Part shown: in pieces, positions 49,501-61,572 of the stretch | Layout: the number at the start of each line of letters is the position of its first letter | Position numbering within the stretch: position 1 is the first letter of the stretch | Assembly (NCBI GenBank): GCA_965178125.1 | Contig: OZ237757.1 | Span: 496,001-560,000, forward strand | DNA from: Bilabrum cf. latius | Taxonomy: Eukaryota; Bigyra: Bicosoecida; Bigyra; Bicosoecida | Reading direction: 5' to 3' | DNA: 64,000 bases | The notes under the pieces: generated by a model | What the model was told of the DNA's origin: nothing | The model's database searches: none | Seen by the model: only the letters and a program-made list of their open reading frames with translations | Made by a program: the position numbers and the translations under genes

Positions 49501-52500
49501 TGCACAATGGCCAGGAAGGACCCGGAGGCGGGGCCATTCTCGAAATCGACGGGGTGACCAGTGCCTGTGGGCCGCTGTGGAGACGAGAAGTTGAGCGACA
49601 GTTGACCCGAGGTCTCGTCCAGCAGCAACATCCCGTCAGTTCCGTCAAAGTCCAGATGGAAGGTCAGCGCATCATCCTCGGGATCATCTGCCAGCCCCAC
49701 GAGCGGCTACCCGACCGGCGTCATGGGTTGGCAGTTCTCCTGCACAACAAAGCTCTGGGCGGGCAGCGTGGGAGGCTCGTTCACGTCCTGCACGTACACC
49801 GTGACGTTTATGTCGGTGTAGGCCGAGAACCCATTCACGCCGATCCGAATGGTCAGTTCAAACTCCTCCTTGACCTCATAGTCCAGCTGGCTCTGGTCGA
49901 ACACCCGCAGCTGCCCGTCGCACAGCCCGATGCGGAAGGCCTCCATGGCATCACCCGCCACGATGCTGAACTCCATCTGCTCGTCCGCCTCCAGTGAGGC
50001 GCGGACGGGATCCCCCACTGCTGTGTTCCTGGGCGAATTCTCGGTCACGTTGCGCTCCTGGTCCACAGCCACAGGGGGCCGGATGAGGCACTGCGGCGGG
50101 CCCTGGGGCTGCTGGAGGGCCCCATTGGCCATGCACCTCGACACGGAGGTCCCGTTGGAATCGAAGCCCTTGCGGCAGGTGAACCCGCACTCGTCCTGGT
50201 AGAAGAGCTGCCTGCATCCACTGACCGAGTCGCCACCGCCCACCAGGCAGGGCGCATCCACACGCAGGTTGTCGAACTCGGCGGGGCCCAGCGCCCACAG
50301 TCCCGCGTCGCCCGAAGCGATGGATCCATCCGAGGCCGTCATGACACGTGCTCCATCCAGCCGTACTTCCATGTCCTCACCGTTCAGCAGCACCTCCAGC
50401 TTGTGCTTGTCCTGTGGGTCGGACGAGTCCAGCCGGCGCAGAGACACGCCCGATGTCGCGATCTCCACGTCGTCGGATGCAGCCCCCGTTCGTCGTACGA
50501 TGCGGTGGATCCCGGACCTGAACCCGATCGATGCATAGTAAAAGAGACCAGGAGTGGCTGCCCGGAAAACCAACCCGGCATCATCTTCCGATCTCAGGTC
50601 CACAGACACAGAGTACTCCACGTCTTGCGCGCGAGGGTCAGGATCGGTCAGCAGCGCCACCATGCCCTCGTTGTCCATGAGGCACTCGCCATCGCTCGGT
50701 GGAGGCATGGCCAGCATGCGGCCGTCCACCACGTGCCAGTAGTCGGTCAGCGGGAACTTGGCCTGGTCCGATGACGCAAACCGCTTCATGGCAGAGTCGG
50801 CAATCTCAAAGTCCTCGGCTGCCACGGCCTGCTTGCAGGATTCGGAGCCAGAAGGGGCGGGAAGAGCGGGGCACTGCTTCACACACTCGAGAGGCTCCGT
50901 GGTCCAGTCGCCATACCGGCAAACAGCAGTAGATTCCCCGGATGATTCGACATAGCCAGGGAGGCACGAGTGAGTGCAGATGTCACCGTTGCGAGCATTC
51001 GTGCATGTACCAACGCTAGCCGTGTTGGCCGGCTGCCGATCGTCGCACTTGTTGTCTGCCAGCACCTAGACCTCACAAAGCTCCAGAAAAGTCCACTTTG
51101 GCGGCGTGACAATCCACACGTACCGGCCAATTGCGTTGCATTTCAGAAGTCTGGTTAGACCTGACCACGCGTTGAGGCTGCCTTCACACAGCTTGTTGTT
51201 GTTGAAGTTGTTGGGGTCATCACCCACGTACGCCACAGTGCCAAAGCTTCTTTCATAGCAGCAGTCCCTCCGCTGGTACACCCGGATTGTGTCCACCTTG
51301 TACTTGGCCTCGAGGTCGATGCGGATCCTGGGCTAGTATGCCCAAGCCCCGTGCATGCAGCGGCCAGATCTCATCGCTCCATTTCCATTGTAGCCGTCCA
51401 CGGCTTTCGAAGCCCAATACCTGTTGTATATTCCACCCCATTCTCGGACAGGCTTTTGCCTAGCCACGTTCTCCAGCCCGAACTCAAGCGGGTTGGTGGG
51501 CACTACCCAGTTGCTGTAGTCAGACCAGTCGCCCAGCCCAGCCTCTGTCACTGCGGCCGTCTGGAACTTGTAGTTGATCCCCTTGGACAGCATGGGAGAC
51601 GTTGCACGGAGCTTGCCGCTGGGAGTGCCTGTGGGGGTGAGGCCAGCGAGGGGTGCGAGGCGAGTCACTCCGCTCGCTGGGCAGTCCTGCACAGAGACCT
51701 TGATGTCGTCGATGTAAAAAACCTAGTCTGCGTTCGTCCAAGACTTCGCAAAGATCACCAGCTTGCCTTTGCTGACCCTGCCGCCCCTTCGCATGTGTCC
51801 CATCCAGAACCCGCCTTCATACAGGTCCCTCCAGTTGTTGTCGTTAGGGCCTCGGTAGAATGCCGTTACACGATCCTCTCCTGGGTCGTACTTCATTCGC
51901 AGAGTGAGTTCCCTGTCGTTGGCACCAGCACCAATAGTTTTGGTTCGCTGGCCATATCCATTCTGCTCGAAGTATACCCGCATGTTATTCTGTCCTGCTA
52001 CACGACCATACATCATGTACACACGCAGCTGCCCATACTCGGGCATTGAAGGGTTATCCTCGACGAGACCGATGCCGAGGCCTGCATATCCGTGCGGCAA
52101 CGCGCCATCACCAACCCACACCTTAACTTGCACGTCCCACATGTTGCCTTTGAATCCACTAGTCGCGTCATCGATGCCAGCTGGCCAAGGCACGAAGATC
52201 CGGGGACAGTCGTTCTCGGACCACCAGCAGTTGCCTCGCTCCTTCATGTCCCACTTCACGTACCCGCTGCCCCCGGACTTATCGCGACCAGGCTCAAACG
52301 TGATCGTGTTGGTGCTCTTGCCGTAGTTGCTGTACGTCCAGCCGGCAGGGAGCTCGCCGTCACTGAAGTCCGTGCCAACGTACGTATCGCCCGCCCGCAC
52401 TGCGTAGTGGGTGGCACTCGTGTACGTGCCGAAGTCGGTCGGCGGGTCCCATGTCACCGTTGCAGTGCGACCGCTGATGGTGGCTGACACACTCGTGGGC

Positions 52501-54227
52501 GCATCGGCTGTTTCGGCCTTGCAAACTGGAGAGAAGCCCGAGTAGTACCCAGTCAGCTCGCACGTCACAGGCGGGCCACCCGCCGGGTTGGCCACCTCGA
52601 ATCCGTTCGAGCACTCGTAGTAGCACGACCCGCGGAAGCAGTCCTTACTCGTCACTCCCGCTAAGTTCAGATCGCTGCAGGCAGGCAGCTGCATCCTGTA
52701 TGCGCCCTCCACGCGGTCGGAAGATACGAGAGCGCCCGACCTGCCGCCAAGCAAGATGAGAGACCCATCGCCTGCAGGGGCCAGCGATGCGAATCCACGT
52801 GCGGCGGGGGCCTGGCCCACGATTTTCAGGGCCCCGTTGAACTCAAAGGTGCGCAGATCCAGGGCGTGCACGTCTCCCAGGGCAGATCCATCCGCATCGA
52901 TGCCACCGTAGATCCAGGCAACGCCGCGATGCTGCGTGGCGGCGTGACCGAAGCGGGGCACGGGCAGGTTGCGGACAGGCATCGCGTACACTTCGGCTTC
53001 GCAAATGGTCAAGGTGTTGCCTGCTTTAGGCTGAACGAACCAGACATACCTGCCGGTCCGCTTGCAGGTCACATCGGCGGTCTTCGCGATGGGACTCGGC
53101 ACGTCTCCGTCGCATTCGGTGTTGAGGTCGTACCTCTCCTTGTTGTTCCCCACCCACACGGAGATCTGCTTGGATCGGTCCCTGCAGCACCCGTCCTCGC
53201 GGTCGTAGATCTTCACCCGGGTCAGGTCGAACGTCTTCTCGAGATCGATCCTCACCCAGTGGTGCGTGCCTGAGTGACCGCCCGAGTGGGTGCACGACTT
53301 GAAGCGGCTGTGGCTCTGATCCTTGGTTCCATCGTTGATCTTGGCGGCAGTTCCTTCCCACGCCTGCTGCGTGGCAGCGGTGGGCTTGCCGCTGGCCACC
53401 TCGATCTCTCCGTTGTTGATGGACTTCCACTTCCACGGCTGCGGGCCCATGACCATGAGCTCGCACACGTCCAGCCGCTTGTCGGCTCCACGCAGGAAGG
53501 CATGTACATACCGTCCCACAGCCCCGGTGCAGGTGACCACGGTAGGCACCGGCAACCTGCCAGTGTACGGGTTGTTGCACTCGGTGAAGGAAGAAGTGCC
53601 CTCACCATCCAGCGGGTCCGTGCGGTGGTTATTCACGGAGAACCGCACTCCATTCGGGTTGTCTGGACGCCAGTCCGAGCGGCGGTAGAAGCGGATCTCA
53701 GACACCTCTCTTGGACCCCCGAGGTCCACCGACAGCGACGGGTTCGATTCAGTCTTGCCTCCAGCGCACTGCTCGTTGGTTGACACCGTCGACAGTAGCC
53801 CGTCCACAGCCCGCTCTGGCTTGAATCTCGAGTTGCCATTAGAGCTGGTCTGGTACACGGGCTGTCCCTTGGCGATGTTGGCGAGATCCCCGGATCCCCT
53901 GAACCCCACCGAGCTGATCGCCCACACGTGGTTGGTTGCGTCCTCGGCGTCGGGTCCAGTGCGGCCCCCGAACAGCACGGCCATGCGGCCAGTGGGGTCA
54001 GCCGTGAGAGAGTGGTCGAAGCGGCCCGCGGGTGCATCGCTCTGGGCTGCCGCGGGTGCTTCCCACTCGAGAGGAGTGCTGTCGGGCTTGAGCACGGCGG
54101 TACTCGCGTGGATGGTGGAGCCGTCTCCCTACCCGCCGTTGACGAGCAAGCAGTCCTCACCCAACGCCTCGCAGTCGCGCAGCACAGTGGCTGCCGCGTA
54201 TCGCCGAGGGCTCGTCAGAACTGTTGG
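40564..54227 (-). repeat. Inverted repeat, right arm (about 13.7 kb)
   Basis: Reverse-complement partner of 25459-39137, separated from it by a 1.43-kb unique spacer. Its limits coincide with exon 3 of receptor copy 2, again excluding exons 1-2. The sharp limits and high identity outside two patches are what gene conversion between palindrome arms, or a recent inverted duplication followed by diversification, would leave. Confidence 0.9.
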
Positions 54228-54884
54228 ATTTATGGTTTCCCATGTTAATGAGGCTGCGGGGTCCAATCGGATGCTTGAAATCTACCACTGGCTAAATGAA
54301 GTGAGTTGGATCCACTGACGCGTCTCGACTCCGGGGATACTATCTTCGCATACGTGTTCAAATATTGGGCTAAGCCAAACAGTAAAACCAAATATACACT
54401 TTCTCACATGTTGGCATTTTGTAGGTAGTCCGCGTTGCAGCTGACCTGGCGCTATTTTCTCCGCCGTATGCATACACGACAGTCTTGCCTTGTGCGACTG
54501 CAACCCCGTTTTTCGAGGGTTGCACAGACGAACCAAAGTCTTGAGTGCGAGCGACACCGTCTGCAAGGAAATTATTGGAAATTTCAATTATGGAGGCGGG
54601 CTTTATGGCTCCCGTTCGGGCGGGCTAGCATGCAATGACCTTGGCACTGGTGTTTTGGTTCGTGCACCCAACAGTGGTCACTCACGCTGGTCAACCTCAA
54701 TGAGAGAAGCTGCTCCAGAGCCAGCATCTCCACCAAAGAACATCGCTGAAGCATTTGTAGACACCGATCTTGCTCCACTTCGTAGCTTTAGTGCCGATCC
54801 TGAAGCAGAAAGCTCGAACACAGCCACATCAGCGGCACGCGTCAACGCGAAGAGCACTAGGATTAGGGAAAACTCGGATAGCAT
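40569..54884 (-). CDS. Giant mosaic surface receptor, copy 2 (inverted paralogue)
   Basis: Mirror image of copy 1 with the same exon plan and phases: exons 54884-54686, 54560-54408 and 54253-40569, 4,678 residues, ending in TGA 40569-40571. The signal peptide (LILVLFALTRAADVAVFEL) and the first Kelch strands are diverged from copy 1. Near-identity begins abruptly at PTVLTSPRRYAAATVL and holds for most of the protein, including the whole IPT array and membrane region. Divergent patches are the beta-sandwich insert and the third discoidin-like domain (about 51.07-52.19 kb). Sense TAGs lie at 54129, 51723, 51333, 51066, 49707, 48594, 47886, 43323 and 41466. Five TAG/CAG differences from copy 1 fix the meaning of UAG as Gln. 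Both copies are open, spliceable and signal-peptide-bearing, so neither looks like a pseudogene. Confidence 0.88.
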
Positions 54885-55111
54885 ACTGCTAAAGAGCACA
54901 GTAACTAAATTAACTCTCAAGCAGCTGGACCAAGTCTGCGGTCCAGACACGCCCAAGAACACTGGGCGACGAATGAGCAGAGCGCCACGAGTCAAGCGTG
55001 CATTGCGGAACTCAACTGTAGTCGCGGCGCCGGCCTCGACCCGGAATCTGGAGCGTGTGGTGCTGTTCTGTGTTTTTGCTTGATTGAAGCCAGAAAAACT
55101 GCGTAGAGTGC

Positions 55112-56377
55112 ATGCAATACTTATGGATTAAGAACATCTTGAATACATGTCAACGACGACTATCCGGTTTTGCCTCTTTGTCCAGAATTGGACAAGTTGC
55201 CAGCTGCTTTTCGCGAAGCAGGGACGCGCCGCGACAGGGGGCTTTGGCCCATTCGCTTCGGTGCAAAGTATCGATTGATTCTGAGTTATCGCCGGCAATA
55301 CTCCGAGGTCTAGATCAGTTTTCGCACGCATGGCTTCTCTACGAGTTTCACCATGCTTCGCGGAGTGGCGTTCGGGCCACTGTGAGGCCGCCAGCACTCG
55401 GGGGTAAGAGGGTTGGTACACTCGCCACCAGGAGTCCGCATCGTCCCTCCAGAATTGGTTTATGCTTGGGAAAGGTGTTCAGAGTCCGCTGTAATGAAGG
55501 CGAACCCGGCGAGGTTCTGATGTCGGGTTGCGATGCCGTAGACGGCTCTCCTGTGCTGGACATCAAGCCATGGATCCCGGCTGTTGATGTACCACGGGAG
55601 TTCATGGCATCGTGCTTCCTGGGAGTGGAACAAGATCTGTCAGCAGCCGCCCCGCAATGGGTGGCTCAGCCTTGGAAATCCTCGCAGTGCCAGGTCCGTT
55701 GGCAGCGGGCAGCAGAGACGCAGCTCGAGTGCCTGGGCCCGTGGTTGGCAGCGAGGAGCAGGCCACATTGCTTGAAGTTATATTCAAATGCGTTTGATTC
55801 TGGTCCCCGTGGCACTCCCTCTCGGATCGATGCAGACGATCTGCGGACGGCTGTGGAGCAGGTGCTGGCAGCAGATCTGCGGCCTGGCTTCCAACGAGCG
55901 CAACCACTTGCAGACTCTGAGATAGGTCTTGATGCAACGGACCGCTCTGATTTCTCTATCTTATGCTCAACAAAGAACGCTGCGGGGCCTGCTGACATTC
56001 AGGCAAGTACTGATGCCGAGGCCCAGGCCGAGCTTGGAGGGGTCAAGCCCGCAGCAGGATTCAGCCTCGCGGAACACACGTTTGCAATCGTGATGGATGG
56101 CATCGAGTTCTTGTACCAGATCAAAGGCAAGGGTCCCAAGTTAGATCCAGCGAGCAAATTGACCGATAGACGGGGCCAAAGCTCAAGCAGTGGCGAAATC
56201 CCGGTGGATGCTTGCGGCGACTAGCTGCCTCACCCTTCAGAGAGTAGCCCGGATGATGGACCCTCTGATGATAATCACATGTCATGGCACAAGACGATTC
56301 AACCCTCACATATAGACATCATTGGGTTGCATCCTGTGGGTCATTTGATTCGTAGAAGCAAGGAAGGGCGCGCCTAA
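55112..56377 (+). CDS. TRMO: tRNA (adenine(37)-N6)-methyltransferase TRMO (TsaA-like)
   Basis: TRMO N6-methylates t6A37 of tRNA-Thr(GGU) to m6t6A. The single exon reads RIGQVASCFSRSRDAPRQG, GLDQFSHAWLLYEFH (about residue 67), VRPPALGGKRVGTLATRSPH with RPSRIGLCL (about 90-119), and DGSPVLDIKPWIPAVD (about 144). These are the hallmark motifs of the TsaA/YaeB beta-barrel fold. The first 25 residues (MQYLWIKNILNTCQRRLSGF) are basic and could be a mitochondrial presequence. A C-terminal region with FAIVMDGIEFLYQIKGK matches the extension of eukaryotic enzymes. TAG 56222-56224, read as Gln, extends the frame to TAA 56375-56377 (421 residues); a standard-code reader would stop at residue 370. Its start is 227 nt from that of receptor copy 2, divergent. 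Confidence 0.88.
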
Positions 56378-56894
56378 ATGGTTATGCTTTGGAGGCCTGT
56401 GAGAGGACTGTGGTGCTGGGAGACACACCTGGATCAACACAGCCGCACTGGAAGTCATAGCCAGTGCTTATGCTAAAAATGCTCCGATGCTCACGCATAC
56501 TGTTCCAAGCCAGATGTACAGGCTTGCACAAAACCTCTCAGAATTTACCGGCATCGCTTGAGTTCCTCGGTTCGGCTTGGCCAACGTCGCAAGCTCAGGT
56601 GGTGATTTCTTTGCGCCCAGGTGGCCTGTGTCGACAGACAATTAGATAGAGGTGCGCGTTGCAGAGGCGGATAGGGCATGCGGGTGGTGTCACACAGTAA
56701 GGTGTGGCAGAGATGTAGCGGCGACGACCGGACGGAACAGGCAGCAGTGACTAGGGATAGGATCGCGGCCGTTGGGTTGGCGGGTCCGGGACACGCAGAG
56801 GAGCGGAGGGCCAGCTTGGACCAATGTCAGTCTCAGGTCGTCTCAAGACACACGGGCAGCGGTCAGAGATGGCCCAGCGGGTAGGATGCGGGGT

Positions 56895-57015
56895 GCGGTG
56901 TTTGTTGGTGAGGCCAATGAGGTCTCTGAGATTGAGGTCGCGCGGTGGGCGCAGGACCCGCTCGAGGTACAGGCTCAAATGCGACGTAAGGATGCGGAGG
57001 AGCGAGAGAGAGAAT
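56895..57015 (+). repeat. Dispersed repeat fragment, copy B
   Basis: Partner of 39607-39730. The frame reading VGEANEVSEIEVARWAQDPL continues into a Glu/Arg-rich end that runs into the GA microsatellite. Copy B keeps that frame open across the core, whereas copy A needs a frameshift before the shared IEVARWAQ segment. This fits independent decay of a once-coding repeat. Confidence 0.55.
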
Positions 57016-57055
57016 AGATATATCTGTATCAAAGCACACACTACCCAACTGCAAC

Positions 57056-57078
57056 GAGAGAGAGAGAGAGAGAGAGAG
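57056..57078. repeat. GA dinucleotide microsatellite
   Basis: Uninterrupted alternating G and A (23 nt) immediately downstream of the dispersed repeat, within a longer purine-rich tract. Confidence 0.95.
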
Positions 57079-57199
57079 CGGCTAGTGAGGAGGAGGCACA
57101 AAAGCGGCGGCAACGAGGGGTGGGCGAAGAGAGGGAGGGGGGGCGGGTGAGGTGAGGTGAGGACGGAGCAGAGGGAGAGGGAGCGACGGTTCAATGAAA

Positions 57200-57217
57200 G
57201 GGGGGGGGGGGGGGGGG
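57200..57217. repeat. Poly-G tract (18 G)
   Basis: Uninterrupted run of 18 G in non-coding sequence. It parallels the 13-G run near repeat copy A. Such tracts are prone to sequencing error, so the exact length is uncertain. Confidence 0.9.
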
Positions 57218-57703
57218 ATGAGCGGGCTTGTGCACAAGGTTTCCCACGCAGAGGGGGCCCGCAATGGTGGTCAGATCCGAGGATGCGCCCTTCGTGGCCG
57301 ATAGTCGCGGTTCAGAGGAATAATCTGTCTCCGGATCAGCTCAAGTTGTGGGTGCGGGCATGAGGTGTGCATGCTTTGTACGTGGGTGTGCGGCAAAGCA
57401 AAAAGCGGAAAGCAAAGTTCACCTACATACGTACAAGACCAAACATGAGCTTTGGAATCGAAGCTGCAGGCCTGTCAACGGCAGGTGGCAGGCGTCTTGA
57501 TCGCATCCGGGCGAAAAATCTAGATCCCCGAATCGCTGCTGTTCGGTGAGGAGCAGTCCCACTCAACACAGCAGCGAGACGAGCTAGCGAGGGAGATGCA
57601 AAAGCAAGTAGATCAAACAGGGCCCATGATGGACCCGCGAGAGATTCGAACAGCTCTGCATGCGAGCGAAGTTCGACAGACTGCAACACTTCACGGGTCG
57701 TCT

Positions 57704-60700
57704 TCATTCTGTCGGGTCTATCGCGCCGTCTTGCCCAGCTGGGCCGTCCGGTGTGGTTGGCCCTCCACCACCGCGCTGTTGGCCGTCATGGTCGGTCTGC
57801 TCTCCACCAACATGCTATTGGGCTCGCACATCCTGCGCAGTTTGGCGATGTCCATGCTGGTGGGAATGCTACGCGCCAGCACCCTCGGCCTGCAGCTCGG
57901 GGCTGGTAGGGTTTACAGCATTAAGCATCTTCTTAAGGAGCGACAGCAGTTGGACGTCTCGGTCCAGATTACCGCTTTGAAGGGACTCAGTGGCAGAGTG
58001 AACCTTGCTGCGCTGCTTGGAGTCTTTGATGAAGCCATCGCATGGCAGCAGGGGGTCGAGCGCTTCAAATCCTGCATTCCCCATGGCAAAAGCCAGATCG
58101 TCGACTTTCTTCAGGGATGGATCGATCATATCGCACTACTTCTTGATGGATTCTTCGGTGCCATCGCATTGGGACTGCCCAAGAAGGAGGCCACCTTGCA
58201 CATTGGCTTGCTCAGCGGTGTACTCCGCGTAGTCCTTCTCAAGAAGTATCGTCTCGAGCTTTACGAGGGCTTGCTGCGCGGCCACTCGGTCAGGACCGCC
58301 CCGCACGCAGACTGAGTCCTGCTCCTTGGCACTGCCCCATGCATCTGAGCCGCGCACGGATGATCGTTGATCTGCACCAAAGAATCTAAAGTGCTCTTTC
58401 GGGATCTTTGAATCTGCATCGCGGAGACTGTTGCCTGTTCCGAGCAATGAAGCGTGCAGCACCCGAGTAACCGCGGCAGCCATGTTGAGAATGGACTCTG
58501 GGGACGTATCACTACTTGTGGTGCGATGCTGACGATGGTGGTGATCATGGACGTTGTCGTGATGGCGAAGGTGACGATGGCGCAGGTGCTGATTAGAGTG
58601 GTGGTGTCGACCGGCCCGCTAGAGCAGCAGTAGCGATGCACCCTGGTTTCTTCCACTTGATCCGTCGACGCCTGGATTCGAGTCTTGCCCGCTAATCGGT
58701 GCCCTAGTAACAGAGGTGCTGGACGATGCAGCTTCTGGCAGGCTCCAGTCAAGCAAGTGAGGTGTATTCCTCACTGTCGCGGCGTGTGCGTCACCAAGGA
58801 TACCACTCGCCGCAAGTTCCTGCGCAGCTTGGCGGCCTGCCTTGCTATGAAGCACTCCTGGTGGTAGTAACTGCAAGTGGGTTGCACTGTCTAGCACTGG
58901 CACTGGGGTGAACAATTTCGCAACAGTGCGTTGCAGACCCTCCGTGACGAATCGCATGGCCTGGAGCGATGCATGGTATGCCCGGTAGCTGAACGAGGTC
59001 TCGGTATGTGACTCTCCCGCGGTGTCTCCTAGCGGGAGTAGGAGAATTGATGCAGCATCTGACGACAGCGCACCCACGGGCAGACAAGCAAAGGCCTGCT
59101 CAAGCGTGAGCATCCGGTCAGCGAAGCGGTCGTACACAACCCAGCTCTTCGAAATATCGCTGAAGAAGACAGCAACTCCGTAGTCCCCAATACCAGTTCC
59201 TGGCTGTGTGCGTTTTGTTGAGGTGCAGCTGGCTTGAACTACTATAACTGCTTTCTCTGGCAACAGCATTGTGTCGTAGGCGATGGCTGCCGCTACTAGA
59301 CCATCACCTGCGGTGCGGCTCGTGGTTGACCTGGACGAGCGGGTAGCATGCACCCAGCTTTCCTTGGTTTTCTTCGATTCCACTGCGGCCTATAGCACGA
59401 GATCTTTCCCGCGTGCTGCTGGACACTTTGCGATGCCTGACTGGGTTTGACAGCAAGCTAATCCTAGCTGCTCGAGCGTGCCGGCTGATGAGGCTGTGTT
59501 GGTGATACCTGGCAGCTGGCTGCACACCTCACCGTTGTGGCGGCTTGCCACTAGAGTTGCTGTTCGAAGGGCTGTGCCGAAAGACTGAAATTTGATGCAT
59601 GCATAGTTGGTATCGCTACAGATCTGCTCTAGAGCGTCCTGCTCCAGCCGTGCGGTCCCACCAGCTCCAGGTTGCTCTTGCCGCTGCTGGTTGAGACCAC
59701 GCAGAGCCATAGCGACACGCTTTTCCAAGGGAGCGTCCGCGGAGGAAGCGGCGTTGGTCGATCTGAAAACTTGTGCCAGGTTGGATCGCATGCGTGCGTT
59801 GTTGTCCGAAGAGCACTTCTCGCTCACGGGGAAGTACCTCCAGGTGTCCTCGCTCTCTGAATGTATCACAACGCCATCCGAGTACAGAGATCTGGACCAC
59901 TCGTTCGCTCCGACAAGCTCCATGGAGCTTTGCTCCAATCCTGAAGGTGAAGTGAAGCCGTTCACGAGGCCGACGAGTCCGCCGTGCAAGGTCGCCGTGA
60001 GGGTTTCTTTGCTGCGGCTGGACGATTGCTCAGTGGACCGCTTCCACTTGTCCTTGTAGTGAGCTTCGAGCGACGGGATTTCCTCCACCATAGATTGCAG
60101 AGCCATGGCAGTCAGGTCTTGCGCTGTTGAGACCGCGCCCTTGCCGATCTTCTCGAGGAGTTTGCTGTTGTAGCCGTCCACCTGCTCCGGGGCACCCAGC
60201 TTGGCATTCTTGAGGTCGCCGCGGGTCTTCTGCACCATCCGAGAGATCGTGCCCCCGTTCCCGTCCTTCTGCTCAACCGTGTGCGTGGTTTGCATGAAGG
60301 TCACCACTGCGTCTGTCTCTTCCTCCACTTGCTACTTCAGCTCGGCACTCGTACTCGTCGCACCCGACATCGACTTGGAGTCTTCGTGGTGGGAGCTGCG
60401 GATTGCTTTCTGAAGCCCGATGCTGCCTCCAACAGACACCCCCGTGCGTATCTGCGAGCCTCGGCTGAGCAAGAACCACCGGGCGGTCTTGCGCGCCGCA
60501 TCAGGGACTTGGTCTGCGGCTTGCCTGGTGCTGGAACTGGCAAACACCTTGCGAAGGGCTTCGTGAGCAGAGTGCAGGGCTGCAACACTTCTGATGTCAC
60601 ACAGGAACTCGGGTGTGAACACATCCGCTGGGTGTGGGCTGTGGCAAGTACGATCTTCACCGACCCCGCAGTCAGGTCGCAGCGTTGGTGCGCGGAGCTC

Positions 60701-60799
60701 GACCGTGTGCATGCGCAGCGAACGCTATGATGATACAAGGTCCACTTGCACGCTGTCAGAACTAGACGAAGAATGCGATAGGGTTGTTGATCCCGACAT
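57704..60799 (-). CDS. Unrecognised 1,031-residue protein with His-rich segment
   Basis: One continuous frame runs from ATG 60799 to TGA 57704-57706 if seven TAGs (60725, 60332, 59390, 58619, 58136, 57869, 57815) are sense. All the segments between them are in register. The N-terminus is Ser-rich. Residues about 150-470 are helical-looking with charged heptads (GYNSKLLEKIGKGAVSTAQD). A more globular part follows (IGDYGVAVFFSDISKSWVVY). About residues 727-755 are strikingly His-rich (QHLRHRHLRHHDNVHDHHHR), then another helical region and a Gly/His/Gln-rich end. No signal peptide, membrane span or known domain is evident. It is divergent from the MACPF gene (774 nt between starts). A metal-binding or low-complexity role for the His segment is speculation. 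Confidence 0.65.
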
Positions 60800-61572
60800 A
60801 CCAGCCGCCAGGAACGGAATCTAGATCCCAAAGGAGGCGGAACCTCCTGCGACCACTAGCATGTCTTTGGTGGTCGCACTCGTCACTGCGTTCGTCAGCG
60901 CGGCCAAATTTGGCTCCTTTCGGTAGCCAAGGAATGGCGATAACAGCTTGCTGCACTCATCTCCAGCCGTTACCTATATACAATTCTAAGCTACCGACCG
61001 AAACGGTGCTGTCGCATTTAGTGCCGCCAGAACTGCGAAAGAGCTTCGACTCCAAAGATCCCCTACGGCATCTCTGTTTGAGCACTGTCTGCGCCGTATA
61101 GAGCAGTACAGTCGAGAGGCTATTAACACTTTGATGCATTTCATGCGATTTATATGATTATGCTGTTTATTCAAGAACTTGCTCACACAAATGCGGGTCC
61201 GGTGTGAAAACCAGCAATCTGTACAGTCCCCCCGATTTGTTCCATTCCCGGTAGCTATAGTGGAAACGATGAGGCTGGTGTTGTCACAAGGAGGCAAAAA
61301 CTGACCGCAAGCGCAACCAGACCGCATCTGGACTCTAGGGTGGGGGACTTGGGACCGCTACACTTGGTTGCAGAACCATCCACAGCATTCCGCACCAAAT
61401 AGGCGCCGCCATGGCAGCAAATCTTGGACCTCTGTAGCATCGAATGCCTTTTGCGTGATTTAGTAGGAAAATTCAATAGAATCTTATGAATCTGTGGGGT
61501 GCAAGGCCTCATCAAGAATCTAGCTGGCTATAATATTAAAGATTCGACACGCTACTGGTTGCTTTCTTCAGA
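60800..61572. promoter_or_regulatory. Divergent intergenic region with TATA-like box upstream of the MACPF gene
   Basis: This 773-nt stretch lies between two divergent starts and has no supported gene. It is less GC-rich than its surroundings. A TATA-like TATAATATTAAA at 61529-61540 precedes ATG 61573 by about 40 nt, consistent with a short 5' leader. No element for the minus-strand gene was identified. Confidence 0.4.

Larger units (their letters stand above)
56378..57703. other. Repeat-rich intergenic region
   Basis: About 1.3 kb between convergent TRMO and the unrecognised His-rich gene. It contains dispersed repeat copy B (56895-57015), a GA dinucleotide run (57056-57078), purine-rich GGA/GAG sequence and an 18-base G run (57200-57217). 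The rest (56.38-56.89 and 57.22-57.70 kb) shows no conserved open frame on either strand. Confidence 0.6.

Noticed and set aside
25459-54227. Palindrome as a pure assembly artefact
   Set aside because: The arms differ by many substitutions, indels, distinct exons 1-2 and a divergent island, with both frames intact. Collapsed alleles remain possible, which is noted as a refutation test.
57596-58315. 240-residue plus-strand frame with Leu-rich hydrophobic stretches
   Set aside because: It overlaps the long minus-strand frame that is continuous for 1,031 residues under UAG = Gln. The plus-strand hydrophobicity is the complement of charged codons.
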